Positions 55,320 through 64,000 of a stretch of DNA of 64,000 nt are shown piece after piece (within the stretch, counting starts at the first letter, position 1; each line of letters starts with the position of its first letter). Source of the stretch: Omphiscola glabra (taxonomy: Eukaryota > Mollusca > Gastropoda > Lymnaeidae); assembly GCA_964017045.1 (NCBI GenBank), contig OZ024794.1:19469617-19533616 (forward strand), given 5' to 3'. A model generated the notes under the pieces. That model did not search any database and had not been told where the DNA came from. It saw only the letters and a program-made list of their open reading frames with translations. The position numbers and the translations under genes are program-made.

Positions 55320-58300
55320 ATTTTCCTTTATTCAGTTATCCATTGAGCAATCTACCACTGCCTGGCAACACACCTATAGAACACAGGACTCCAAAATTAG
55401 GCTTCACACAAGGCATTAACTCTCAAGCTTTTTTGCCGGATGGCACTGTTGATGATAAAAAGCCAAGATGGGTAAGTACTTGTGAGATCTTTTATATATA
55501 TTACACTTCTGTTATGACTCATGGACTGCTTCCAAAAAAGCTGGCTGCTTCCTATGGAGCTTATTTGGTATTGAGAGTACATTACAAATAATTATATATG
55601 TTTGAAAGAAGGTATGGTTCAATAAATGCTAAATAATTTTTTTTATAAATAAAGCAACTGCGTTTGGTGCGTAATATTTTCTTTTTGGGAAATGAAATCG
55701 TCTCAATTTAAGTATGGTGTAAAAAATATTCGGTTTAAAAGTGGTTAGGACATCAGAATATTTAATAAAGTAGATGGTCGTGAAATAAAAGTGTGCAGTG
55801 GGGGGAAAGGGTGTAACAGAAATTGAGATTCTTAACTGTGTGTTACTTAAGTTCATGTGTTGTCAGGTAACTTTAGTAGATGGGAAGTTCACGCATTGCT
55901 GTTGCCAATGTTTGTAGTGCTATATCTATTAAGTTTATAAATAATCTGCCTAATGTAAATTAAAACTGTCCTCTAGTTATGTTTTTATTTACTTTTATTA
56001 GTTATCTGATTTTTAACAAATGCTTTCTTCATCTATGTTAGTTTGCTGGAGAACCAGTGGCATATATTCAACAAGTTGTGGTCAAGTCTGCAGTGTCACC
56101 ATGGTCACAGAATCTGATTGCGTCAGATGCTTTCCGGGGCCCATTAGCGTATGTCTTCAAAGTTATTCAGGAATTGGAGAGCTTCAAATATGATGAGGGG
56201 TAAGATTCTGATTTCTTGATATAGTTTATATATTTATTATTTTATAAAAAAGAGATACCCTTTGTTACTAAATTATCATTCAGTAAATCATTTATTTAGA
56301 TTTTATGAAATATTTATTAATTAACTTGCACATTTTTTTTAATCACTTAGCAATAAAGAGCAATCCCTGGATGAACATTGTTACAGAATTTCAGAGCCGT
56401 TAAAGGCTCGTCATCTTCGTGAGCTGTTCCCGGAGTATTCCTGCTTCCTAATCTCCCCTGCTAATTTCTGGAGACGGGACATCAATAGGTAAATTAATGA
56501 AAGAGGTGTTCAGTAATTTTATAGGTCAATAAAGTTGGTTGAAGGATTATACAAGGTGCATTTAGCTGCTTTAACCTATTCAATCCTGTAGCGGCCAAAT
56601 CCCACGCAACCCTTTGTTTACACTTTGCTAAAAAGAAAGCAGAAATCTCGCTATTTAAATGAAAATTTCGTTAGAAACGAGACCAAGGGAAATTTTTTAA
56701 ATTTTTTTTATTTTTTGGGTGAGGAGTATTCATTATTTTAAAAGCAGATTTTTTATTTTAGTGTTATGATCATTTGTATTCAAATACTTCGTTGAAAATT
56801 GACTTTTATAAATTTACACAAAAAAAGCACAAGGAAATAATGTTAAACAGCACATATGGCAACCATTTTTCAATGGAAATCAATTTATTTCATATAATTA
56901 CACTTTTAAATAGATATGTTTTAAATTTTGTTCAAAACCTTTTTACGGTAAAGGTGGAGTTGCTCCCCTTAGGTTGGTGGTTTCCAATGATAAAATTTCT
57001 GAGCGCCTTGGATTGAATGGGTTAAAGCTTTGGGAAATGCTTTTATTTAACAAAATTTAGCTGTTAGTTAAACAGAAGTTGTTCAAAAATCACTTTGTTA
57101 CTATCGATAGGTGCAATTACGTTCATTTAATTTAAGTCTGCGGTCCAAACAAAAGATTTTTTATTCTCCAGTTTCAACAATGATCCAAATCTGATGAAAA
57201 CTGTGTACAAAAAATTTGGACAAGTTGTGGAAAGCCCTCCAACAGCCAAGGGTAAATTGTAGGCTTACTGCTGATTTAATATATAACAAACTAAATTTTA
57301 CAATCCCCTCTTTAATCTTCAAGATAAATTGTGGTCTCGCTGTGTGTCAGATCCTTATAGCTGTTCAACTCAGTCAAATTTTAAAGATCACACAGTTTTC
57401 TAGGCTGAGGCTTGAGACCCATTGCTCTACCATTTCTAGAAAACAATGTTTGGTTCTAGCTTTCTGTATCTTATATAGATCTCTTGTTTGGAATACCCTG
57501 GGGATACACCGGGATTACCAGATACTACATTCGCAACCGTCAACGGACTATTGGTTATGCTGTTACCATCATCTTGAAGAAGTATGATCCTAGGTAATTA
57601 TTTTTTTACCATGAATTTTAAATTGTTAGTTGATATCTAGACATTATGTATATCTTTATCTTAAGATGCATATGAAGGATAATAAACAGCTGTCTTATAC
57701 TATGTGCTAATGTATGAGGGACAGCTAGGCCATGTAAAGTAAATAAATAGTGGAACAATACATGTTTAGGCTTGGGGGAGAAGGAGAAATGACAGGAAAC
57801 AAAAAAATTATTAGAAATTAAAAAGATCTCAGTCTCTTTTTAGAAACTAAATTATTTGTTGTTTTCTTGTCTTGTCTGCTGGAGAAGGCATTTAATTGAA
57901 ATGTCCTTTTAACCCTTCCTAGGTGGCATCGGTACAATTGTACTCTCATGTGTTTTGTATGGAAATTCTTAGTGTCTGTATACTTTCTATGCCGTATTCA
58001 GTATTTACACATTATTTTGGTTACATTTTTTAAATAGTACAGTAGAGTGTCGATTTTACGAAATATCTTTATTCAAAAGGTCGGTTATTTGAATGGCCCC
58101 TATTTTATTATTATATTTATGGCACTCGATGCCCCATGTCATTGTAATATATTTTTATGCAAAAATACAGGTAGAAAAGTACAAACAAAATAATTTCCTT
58201 TTGTTGACTATTGATATTCAAAAGTATACGCTTCACCAGGGGTCAAGTCCTGGTAGTTTGGCTACTCACCCAAGATTTCTCCCCCCCTTTGAAATTAAAA

Positions 58301-61300
58301 TATATTTCGGTTAATCAGCATTTGGAAAATCAAAGCTCCACTGTATTATTTTACGATACTTAACCTAAATAATGTGTAGATGCTGAATACTGTAAAGAAA
58401 ATATACCTGCACTGAAGATTTTCATGTAAAATATATTAATGTACAAATGTACCCATGGCACCTGTTATGGTTGTAAAAACAACTTGACCACCTCTCTTGG
58501 GAATGAATGAACATTTTAACTACACAATCTAACACAAAAAATGTAGAAATGTCAATACATTTGAGGTATCTACAACTTATAGAAAATATTAATCGTAATT
58601 TAAAATGCCAAAGTTACAGTTGTACCTATGAAGCATGACAACGTCTACTTGTCCTGTTTTATACTATGTGGTTAGTTTCATTAAATGGTCTTTTTTCTAA
58701 AATTATCCATATCATAATGAATGACATGTGAAGCTTTCAGCACAAAAATTTCTTTTTTTTCCTTCTTTTTTTTAACTTGTAATATACTACATTAAGTATA
58801 ATGATTATTTCAACCCCAAAAGCAACTTAATAATGCTTCAAATATTTACAGCCAATTTTGCTGACATCTGTCTTTGTTTTTTTATAGGTTTATTTCAAAT
58901 CTGTCAAAGATGCTTGAAGATCGTCATCCCAATACATTGTACAATGTCAACAATTCGGAGATAGAAGATATTGTACATGTTCATTTCAAGGATGTGAACT
59001 ACATTATAGAATATACCCCACTCCTTGTTATCTACCTTGTTCTTTTGCTGTATCTCTACTTCTCTGTATGTAAGTTGAAGACCGGACCTTTCTTTCTAAA
59101 CATTACCATTCACTACAGTTACAGAAGATATTCAAAGTTTCCCCATGGGTTTAAACCTAACCATAAAGTCTTTAGACTTGTATTTGTAATGGTATTACTG
59201 ATGGGACACATGATACTGCTTGGATTAGACAAGCTTCTGTCCTTCGATTACACAAGCTTCTGTCCCACATCATAAATATTTAATTTCTTAGCATTGTTTG
59301 ATTAATCAATATGGAATGGACATGAAACAATTATGAAAATTAGTAGAGATTATTTTGATTAAGTTAAGATTAAAATAATCCCCTTGAGAATAACATGCAT
59401 GGTTGAGACTTCATTTAGTAATTAGCTCGGGTGTAAATCTTGGCATTATTATATTATTGCTATGTAAAAACCATGCTCTTTATTAATCTATTTTTATTTC
59501 TGTAGAGTCCTCTGGCTTACTATCATTATTTTAATGCCTCAATAATTTTTTGAATTTTTCAGATAGACTCTGTATGATTTTGTTGAAAGAAAACATGTAT
59601 GTAATATTCACCATTCAAGGAAATCTAGGTAATAAAATGAATTATTTTTAAAAAAATCTTTTCAGCAAAAATTGACATGGTTAAGTCCAAGATTGGCCTG
59701 GCCATTAGTGCAGTTGTCACAGTCATAGCCTCCCTCCTTATGTCTGTCAGTATTTGCACCCTTTTTGGCATGACACCTACTTTGAATGGAGGGTGAGATA
59801 TTTGTCTTCATCATCATTTTAACTCAAATGTCAAATCATGATCTATATAAGCATATGTGCAATTTTTTTTCCACATTGCAGATGTCAAAGCCTATTTGTT
59901 ATTTGTATGTTTCAGTGATAGAAATAGACATACAAATAAATTAACATTTAAAAGTATTAAAAAAAACTTATTGTCCATAGTTAAATTTTGTAAGATTTCC
60001 CTTGCCTTTATCTTATGGTGATCTTTTTTATCTTATAAAAATGGAAAAATCAACTAAATGTCTCTTGCTCTCCCCAGTGAAATTTTTCCCTACCTAGCAG
60101 TCATAGTTGGTGTGGAGAATGTCCTTGTAATCACAAAGTCAGTTGTATCTACACCTGTTCACCTGGATGTGAAGATAAGAGTAGCACAAGGTGAGTTGAT
60201 CATTTCACTTATTGTAGAAGGATAAACCTTGTAATTTTAAGGTTGTATGGGAGAGTGTACACAAGAAAGACAAGCCAGTGTGTGGTGAGGTGGGGGGGCT
60301 GAGCATCTCTGTCTGTTCATGTACACAAGAAAGACAAGCCAGTGTAGGGGAACGGAGTATCTCTGTCTGTTCATTTGTTGTGGGGTTTACTTGTTATTTT
60401 TTAAGCTGGTCCATATTGACCTGTCTGTCATATTGACCTAACTCTGTCCTATTAACCTAAGACTGTCATTTTCCTCACATGGAATAAAGTTGTTTTCCCA
60501 GTTAAAGGGCTTTAAGGCCTGCTACTGGCCATCAGTAAATGATATCACAATCTCCTTGGGAACTTACAAGTCTATTTTATTTTTAGCTGAAGTTGGTGTT
60601 ACCCAAGTATCAAATTAAGCTGATCTTTGATGAAGAAGTAGAGTGTGTTGCTTTTATTTTCATTGGTTGCCATCTCATGTTTCAGGTTTGAGCAGGGAAG
60701 GCTGGTCCATCACCAAAAACCTGGTCACTGAGCTTGCAATAGTTTTTGTTGGATTCTTTACATTTGCACCAGCGATACAGGTTAGCCTTGTTTACCTTGA
60801 AAGTTTGATGGTGTCAAATCAGTTGTTCTTACTTAGTATCATAATTGATAGTTTTAGTGTTTCTCTGATACATTTGGATTGTTTCAATGATAGCATTAAT
60901 TAATTTGTGCCTCAAAGGGAGGCGGTGAATAGTAGTCAAGTAATCATTATATTAATCTTTGGATTCTTCACAGGAGTTTTGTGCATTTGCTTTGGTTGGA
61001 TTGCTATCAGATTTTTACCTGCAAATGGCATTTTTTGCAACAGTTTTGTCTGTAGACATTCGTAGAATGGAGGTGAGTGTTAGCCTGGGGTCCTCCTAAC
61101 CTTAGACATGTTTAAAATAGAGGTGTTAGCCTGGGGTCCTCCTAACCTTAGACATGTTTAAAATGGAGATGAGTGTTAGCCTGGGGTCCTCCTAACCTTA
61201 GACATGTTTAAAATGGAGGTGAGTTCTAGCAGCAACAATTTCTGTCATTCTGATAATTTTATGGACGTTGGTTTCCTTAATCAAGTAAAAACAACAAGAG

Positions 61301-62388
61301 CTTTACTGTCACGGAGATATTGAACTTTCTTATTTGTTGGAAACTAAAAATAAATATATGAATTCTAGTTACCATAATTTAGATTGAAGATTCATGGGCC
61401 ACAAAAGTTCAAAGGAGATTGAATAGAATTTTAAATTATTTGGCTTTGGTTGAAAAAAAAGGTCATTACCAAAATGTTATCTCATTACAGTTGAAATTAC
61501 ACAGAACTTGATAATTTCTCTGGCACGTTTCACTTCGTAAATAGGCCGTAATATAATTTTTTATTATGTTTTAAGTCTGCCATACAAACTTTTTAATTCT
61601 TTTTTTTTTTTTAAAGTCATACACACAAATTTTAATTCTTATAATGTTAGAAGTCTGCTATACAAACTTTAATTCTTATAATGTTTGAAGTCTGCTATAC
61701 AAACTTTAATTCTTATAATGTTTGAAGTCTGCTATACAAACTTTAATTCTTATAATGTTAGAAGTCTGCTATACAAACTTTAATTCTTATAATGTTTGAA
61801 GTCTGCTTTACAAACTTTAATTCTTATAATGTTAGAAGTCTGCTATACAAACTTTAATTCTTATAATGTTAGAAGTCAGCTTTACAAACTTAAGTATGAG
61901 AAAACTCTTCTTGCTGTTTTAATTGATCTGAGTGAAACAAAATAACTTTCCTGAATGGATTTGCTTTCTGTTGGATCATAATTTTTTATTAAGTTTCTTG
62001 CAAACCATTAGTTTCTAATTATCAATGTTTTCTATAATAGCTGTCAGACTTACATCGCCAAAGTGTTCAGCAAGCAGTGCAAGATGACAGCAGCAGTGCC
62101 TATGTCAATATCCAGCCGCTGGTGCTGTGCCCTGTTGCATCGAGACAGAAAAGCCAGTCTTCAAGGAGTCATTCAGTCCCACCCCCTGACCCTAGCCCCC
62201 CTCTCCACATTCCGGTCAGACAGCCAAATCATATTTCTCCTCCCCCTTCACCAAACAGACCAGGCCCCCAAGGTCAAGCCTTCTTTAGGTCATCACTGCA
62301 GCCCGAGAGGCCTAAATATGAAATGCCCCGCCGTGTTAAGTTTTTTTATTTCCTGGCAAGGTTTAGAATAGTTCAAAAATTGATAATG
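54857..62388 (+). CDS. SCAP: SREBP cleavage-activating protein (SCAP), N-terminal 571 codons, spliced, incomplete at 3' end
   Basis: SCAP is the polytopic ER protein that escorts SREBP to the Golgi when sterols are low. Coding exons: 54857-54978, 55336-55471, 56042-56199, 56351-56488, 57172-57251, 57479-57593, 58888-59069, 59666-59792, 60078-60190, 60686-60780, 60974-61072, 62041-62388. All junctions are GT-AG, phases agree and the sum is 1,713 nt. TM1 is about residues 28-41, the luminal loop 42-287, and TM2-TM6 of the sterol-sensing domain about 288-451. Y307, D435 and D450 align with human Tyr298, Asp428 and Asp443, residues known to matter for Insig regulation; human Leu315 is Ile324 here. 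The COPII-binding MELADL is MELSDL (454-459). Sequons lie at N254 and N271, the latter aligning with human Asn263. TM7, TM8 and the WD40 SREBP-binding domain lie beyond the window. Confidence 0.96.
54985..55035. repeat. AT microsatellite in SCAP intron 1
   Basis: Two runs of TATATATATA separated by TGTG. A longer AT run at 55289-55313 ends 10 bases before the pyrimidine tract of exon 2. Confidence 0.9.
55336..55471 (+). CDS. SCAP: SCAP exon 2
   Basis: 136 nt, residues 41-86. The acceptor is CCTTTATTCAG and the donor W-codon|GTAAGT. It encodes [16 protein letters not shown], close to human YPLLKLPLPG, then a variable luminal segment ending in PRW. Confidence 0.95.
56042..56199 (+). CDS. SCAP: SCAP exon 3
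   Basis: 158 nt, residues 87-138 plus two bases. It encodes [19 protein letters not shown], matching human GAPVAYVQQIFVKS, then a luminal helix ending KYDEG. Confidence 0.95.
56351..56488 (+). CDS. SCAP: SCAP exon 4
   Basis: 138 nt, residues 139-184 plus two bases. It encodes [24 protein letters not shown] luminal sequence ending WRRDIN, matching human LLPEHGCLLLSPGNFW. Confidence 0.95.
56575..57021. mobile_element. TTAA-flanked MITE (piggyBac-like) in SCAP intron 4
   Basis: A 447-bp element with tips CCTATTCAATCC and the inverse of CCCATTCAATCC, flanked by TTAA on both sides (56571-56574, 57022-57025). TTAA target use with CC-starting tips fits piggyBac-like MITEs; Kolobok is the alternative. 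It fills most of the 683-bp intron. The 80-codon frame inside it is not a host gene. Confidence 0.82.
57172..57251 (+). CDS. SCAP: SCAP exon 5
   Basis: 80 nt, residues 185-211 plus one base. It encodes [20 protein letters not shown], the counterpart of human FHADPDIIGTIHQHE. The donor is AAGG|GTAAAT. Confidence 0.93.
57479..57593 (+). CDS. SCAP: SCAP exon 6
   Basis: 115 nt, residues 212-249 plus two bases. It encodes [20 protein letters not shown] and ends KKYDP. It matches human [20 protein letters not shown]. The upstream pyrimidine tract is weak (TGTATCTTATATAG), but phase and homology fix the junction. Confidence 0.95.
58040..58343. mobile_element. Tigger/pogo-like MITE in SCAP intron 6
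   Basis: A 304-bp element with CAGTAGAGTGTCGATTTTAC at the left and ATCAAAGCTCCACTG at the right, each outside flanked by TA (58038-58039, 58344-58345). CAGT...ACTG tips with GATT followed by (N)CCGAA-like sequence and TA duplication are typical of pogo/Tigger. No transposase is present. Confidence 0.8.
58888..59069 (+). CDS. SCAP: SCAP exon 7, TM2 and start of sterol-sensing domain
   Basis: 182 nt, residues 250-310 plus one base. It has the sequon N271-N-S, VHVHFKD (as in human LVHVHFKE), then TM2 [20 protein letters not shown] with Y307. The donor is T|GTAAGT. Reading through the donor gives a 133-codon open frame, which is an unspliced artefact. Confidence 0.96.
59666..59792 (+). CDS. SCAP: SCAP exon 8, TM3
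   Basis: 127 nt, residues 311-352 plus two bases. It encodes [20 protein letters not shown] followed by [13 protein letters not shown], near-identical to human SCAP TM3. Confidence 0.97.
60078..60190 (+). CDS. SCAP: SCAP exon 9, TM4
   Basis: 113 nt, residues 353-390 plus one base. It encodes [20 protein letters not shown] and [17 protein letters not shown]. The acceptor is CTCTCCCCAG. Confidence 0.97.
60240..60385. repeat. Short duplication in SCAP intron 9
   Basis: GTACACAAGAAAGACAAGCC and ATCTCTGTCTGTTCAT each occur twice, about 63 bp apart. Confidence 0.85.
60686..60780 (+). CDS. SCAP: SCAP exon 10, TM5
   Basis: 95 nt, residues 391-422. It encodes [20 protein letters not shown] and [12 protein letters not shown], equivalent to human GLSSESWSIMKNMATELG. 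The donor is CAG|GTTAGC. Confidence 0.97.
60974..61072 (+). CDS. SCAP: SCAP exon 11, TM6
   Basis: 99 nt, residues 423-455. It encodes [20 protein letters not shown] then [13 protein letters not shown]. It carries D435 and D450 and ends inside the COPII hexapeptide (ME|LSDL). The donor is ATGGAG|GTGAGT. Confidence 0.97.
61073..61220. repeat. Intron 11 tandem repeat copying the exon 11 donor
   Basis: Units of about 46-50 bp (GTTAGCCTGGGGTCCTCCTA, ACCTTAGACATGTTTAAAAT) start at the exon 11 boundary. Unit ends read ATAGAGGTGTTA (about 61117), ATGGAGATGAGT (about 61164) and ATGGAGGTGAGT (61213-61224). The last is identical to the real donor over 12 bases. Confidence 0.93.
61600..61895. repeat. 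Minisatellite in SCAP intron 11, unit about 37 bp, about 7 copies
   Basis: ACAAACTTTAATTCTTATAA plus TGTTAGAAGTCTGCTAT, with GTTTGAAGTC variants alternating. Confidence 0.95.
62041..62388 (+). CDS. SCAP: SCAP exon 12, cytosolic loop before TM7
   Basis: 348 nt, residues 456-571. It begins [11 protein letters not shown], completing MELSDL, continues as a Pro/Ser-rich loop, and ends [22 protein letters not shown] before GTAAGC. Human has LPKRLRVVYFLARTRLAQRL in the same place, just ahead of TM7. Two other + frames are also open over this exon and are shadows. Confidence 0.96.
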
Positions 62389-63183
62389 GTAAGCTAATTT
62401 CATTTCTTCTTGTTTACTTACAATGTCAAAACATAAAATGTGTTTTCCCTAAGAACTTTATGTTTATAAAAAAATAGCATAATATATGAACTAATGCTTC
62501 TTGTACAATTAGCCACTTCAAAAGTTTAGTTATTTATATTGTGTGCCTGTTCCTCAAAGTTGGTTACAGTTTGGCATTTTCTTTGTTCTCTTGATTTTTC
62601 ACTGTATGCTGTTTCTAAGAGTTTTTAGTGTCTGTTGGAAATATTTATTATCTTCAAATACCCCCCCCCCCCTTTTTTTTTTTCTCCCTGTGATTGGTGG
62701 TGCTGTCCCATAACCCCTAGGCACATCCAGGGGTGCCACTCTTCCGGGTGTTCCCGGAATTCCGGATTCGTGAGGCTTAATATTTTTCAGTTCCGGATTC
62801 GCGAGTTTTTATTTTCTCTCGTTCCGGGTTCCGGGTACGCCAGTTCAATTTTTCAAACACGGGCTCTGGGTTTAAAAATAAAGACAACGCGTAGGGACGT
62901 GCGAAGGACCATCCTGTCAGCTAGGAGCGGGTTTGTTTTTCGCTATAAATAGGATCTTAGGAAATCACGACTCCGATTGGGATCTGGGGAATAAGTTTGA
63001 AAATCAAGCAAAACCTTGGGAAATATTAACAAGGGAAAGATTTTGTTTTTACATATTTTGAAAAACGCAAACAATATATATGGGATTAAAATTAATGTGA
63101 AAATAAAGAAACAAACATTTTTAAAGTAACAAGGAAAACATTAATTGTGTTAATTCTTTTCTGGTTTCAATTTTTAAAACCAC
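62389..63183. other. SCAP intron 12 (no further exon in the window)
   Basis: The next SCAP exon should encode TM7, starting AGT-like. I found no such sequence to the window end. The stretch has poly-C/poly-T at about 62660-62683 and a repeat-like patch CCGGGTGTTCCCGGAATTCC (about 62744) with TTCCGGATTCG repeated. Confidence 0.6.
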
Positions 63184-63665
63184 TCATAAATAAATAAAAA
63201 TTAGGCTCAATGCTATTCACATGTCATTTGTGGTAATTTATTTTTGTAAAACTGAAGAATTAAGATTTCAAACGTATAGTACATTCAATTATCTTTCATT
63301 TTCATTTGGGCTAATTTTGAAAGATGGGTACATGACGTCATTTGCGTGTTTTGTTATGTTGCTGATGACTTTAGGGTTCAGGTTAGGTTTAGGGATAGAT
63401 TTAGGGTTCAGGTTAGGGTGTGGGATAGATTTAGGGTGAGGGATACATTTAGGAAGTTTTTTCATTATTTTTAAACGTTTTATTCTTAATTTAACGGGTC
63501 GTGTCAACCAAGATGGCGGCCATGGTAAAAAACGCGTACCCATCTCTCAAAATTTACCTTCATTTGATACCTCATTTGGTCTTACAAACCCAACAATTAT
63601 ATTTTAAGTCGTTTTTTAATCTCAACCTCTCAATTCTGGTACCCGTGTACCAATAACTGCAGCCA
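63184..63665. mobile_element. Long-inverted-repeat element, copy 3 (one arm, interrupted)
   Basis: Only the right arm of the family is present: GGCTCAATGCTATTCACATG through ATTCTGGTACCCGTGTACCA. It is split by a nested insertion at about 63301-63559 and ends in a tip related to GGTGCAGCC (AACTGCAGCC). Confidence 0.8.
63301..63559. mobile_element. Nested MITE with TTAGGG-like core
   Basis: Inserted in the arm between ATCTTTCATTT and TCATTTGATACC, with TCATTT at each junction. Inverted ends are ATTTTGAAAGATGGGTAC (left) and GTACCCATCTCTCAAAAT (right). The centre holds about 80 bp of degenerate TTTAGGGTTCAGGTTAGG (63370-63453), then AAGATGGCGGCCATGG. Confidence 0.75.
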
Positions 63666-63683
63666 GAGTTAATAATTAAAGCA

Positions 63684-64000
63684 CGAAGTGGCTATTGGTA
63701 CACGGGTACCATAAGTGAGAGGTTGGGATTAAAAAATATTTAATATATTATTGTTGGGTTTGTAAGACAAAATGAGGTATCAAATTAAAGATAATTGAAT
63801 TGACTATACGTTTGTAAACTTAATTCTTCAGTTTTACTAAAATAAACTACCACAAAAGACATCCGAATAGCAAAGACATCCGAATAGCATTAGTCAAAAT
63901 GGACCCAGACACGCAGCACCGCCATTCGCACCTGGGTACCATTAGACTCGACGCTCTTCGGATATCGATTTTGGTAGTTTATTTTAGTTAAAATGAAGAA
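63684..64000. mobile_element. Long-inverted-repeat element, copy 4 (cut by window end)
   Basis: Starts with the CGAAGTGGCTATTGG tip and runs through the left arm and the TGGACCCAGACACGCAGC centre into the start of the right arm. It lies about 18 bp from copy 3. Confidence 0.88.

Noticed and set aside
57216..57587. 123-codon + frame spanning SCAP exons 5 and 6
   Set aside because: It reads through intron 5 in the wrong phase. The two spliced exons in their own frames match SCAP.
62063..62397. Two further + frames of over 100 codons over SCAP exon 12
   Set aside because: SCAP homology, phase continuity and both splice sites support only the frame starting LSDLHRQ.
63370..63453. Telomere or interstitial telomeric block
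   Set aside because: The TTAGGG-like repeats are degenerate and lie inside a small inverted-repeat insertion, not at a chromosome end.

Overview
The window is animal nuclear DNA, most likely from a gastropod mollusc. It is AT-rich and gene-poor, with GT-AG introns, long homopolymer C/G runs, dozens of minisatellite arrays and many short DNA transposons. The gastropod call is an inference from the repeat types and from the one host gene; nothing in the sequence names the species. No prokaryotic features (operons, Shine-Dalgarno sites, CRISPR) are present.

Only one host gene can be named with confidence. It is an ortholog of SCAP, the SREBP cleavage-activating protein, on the + strand from about 54.69 kb to beyond the right edge. 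I resolved twelve coding exons (54857-62388). All have GT-AG junctions and compatible phases, and together they give 571 codons. They cover the start codon, TM1, the luminal loop, the sterol-sensing domain (TM2-TM6), a MELSDL version of the COPII-binding hexapeptide, and the proline-rich loop before TM7. The later membrane helices and the WD40 half lie outside the window. Introns hold a TTAA-flanked MITE (intron 4), a Tigger/pogo-like MITE (intron 6) and two minisatellites (intron 11). One of these copies the exon 11 splice donor. A possible last exon of an unidentified minus-strand gene lies at 13325-13384.

The left 54 kb is a mosaic of tandem arrays (units 12-67 bp, plus one 207 bp duplication) and transposons. 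Retroelements: two internally deleted Ty3/Gypsy-type LTR elements on the minus strand (23.7-28.65 kb with near-identical LTRs; 34.66-37.13 kb, older) and two 5'-truncated LINE tails (4.6-5.2 kb, 10.3-10.7 kb). DNA elements: at least eight hAT-type MITEs or fragments, most with 8-bp target duplications, including a family resembling SPIN; a palindromic Mutator-like element (44.5 kb); a family of long-inverted-repeat elements with unlike tips (16.7, 50.2, 63.2 and 63.7 kb); and a decayed hAT/DUF4371 transposase gene (45.6-47.9 kb) whose coding sequence has expanded into a 55-bp satellite.

Recurring theme: transposons sit inside minisatellites (2.1, 4.6, 23.7 and 31.0 kb), one minisatellite sits inside a transposase gene (46.7 kb), and one 8-bp target at 47.9-48.7 kb was used repeatedly by hAT elements. 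I see no evidence for a new multi-gene system. The most notable observations are the satellite born inside the transposase, the serial hAT target use, the duplicated SCAP splice donor, and the asymmetric inverted-repeat element family.
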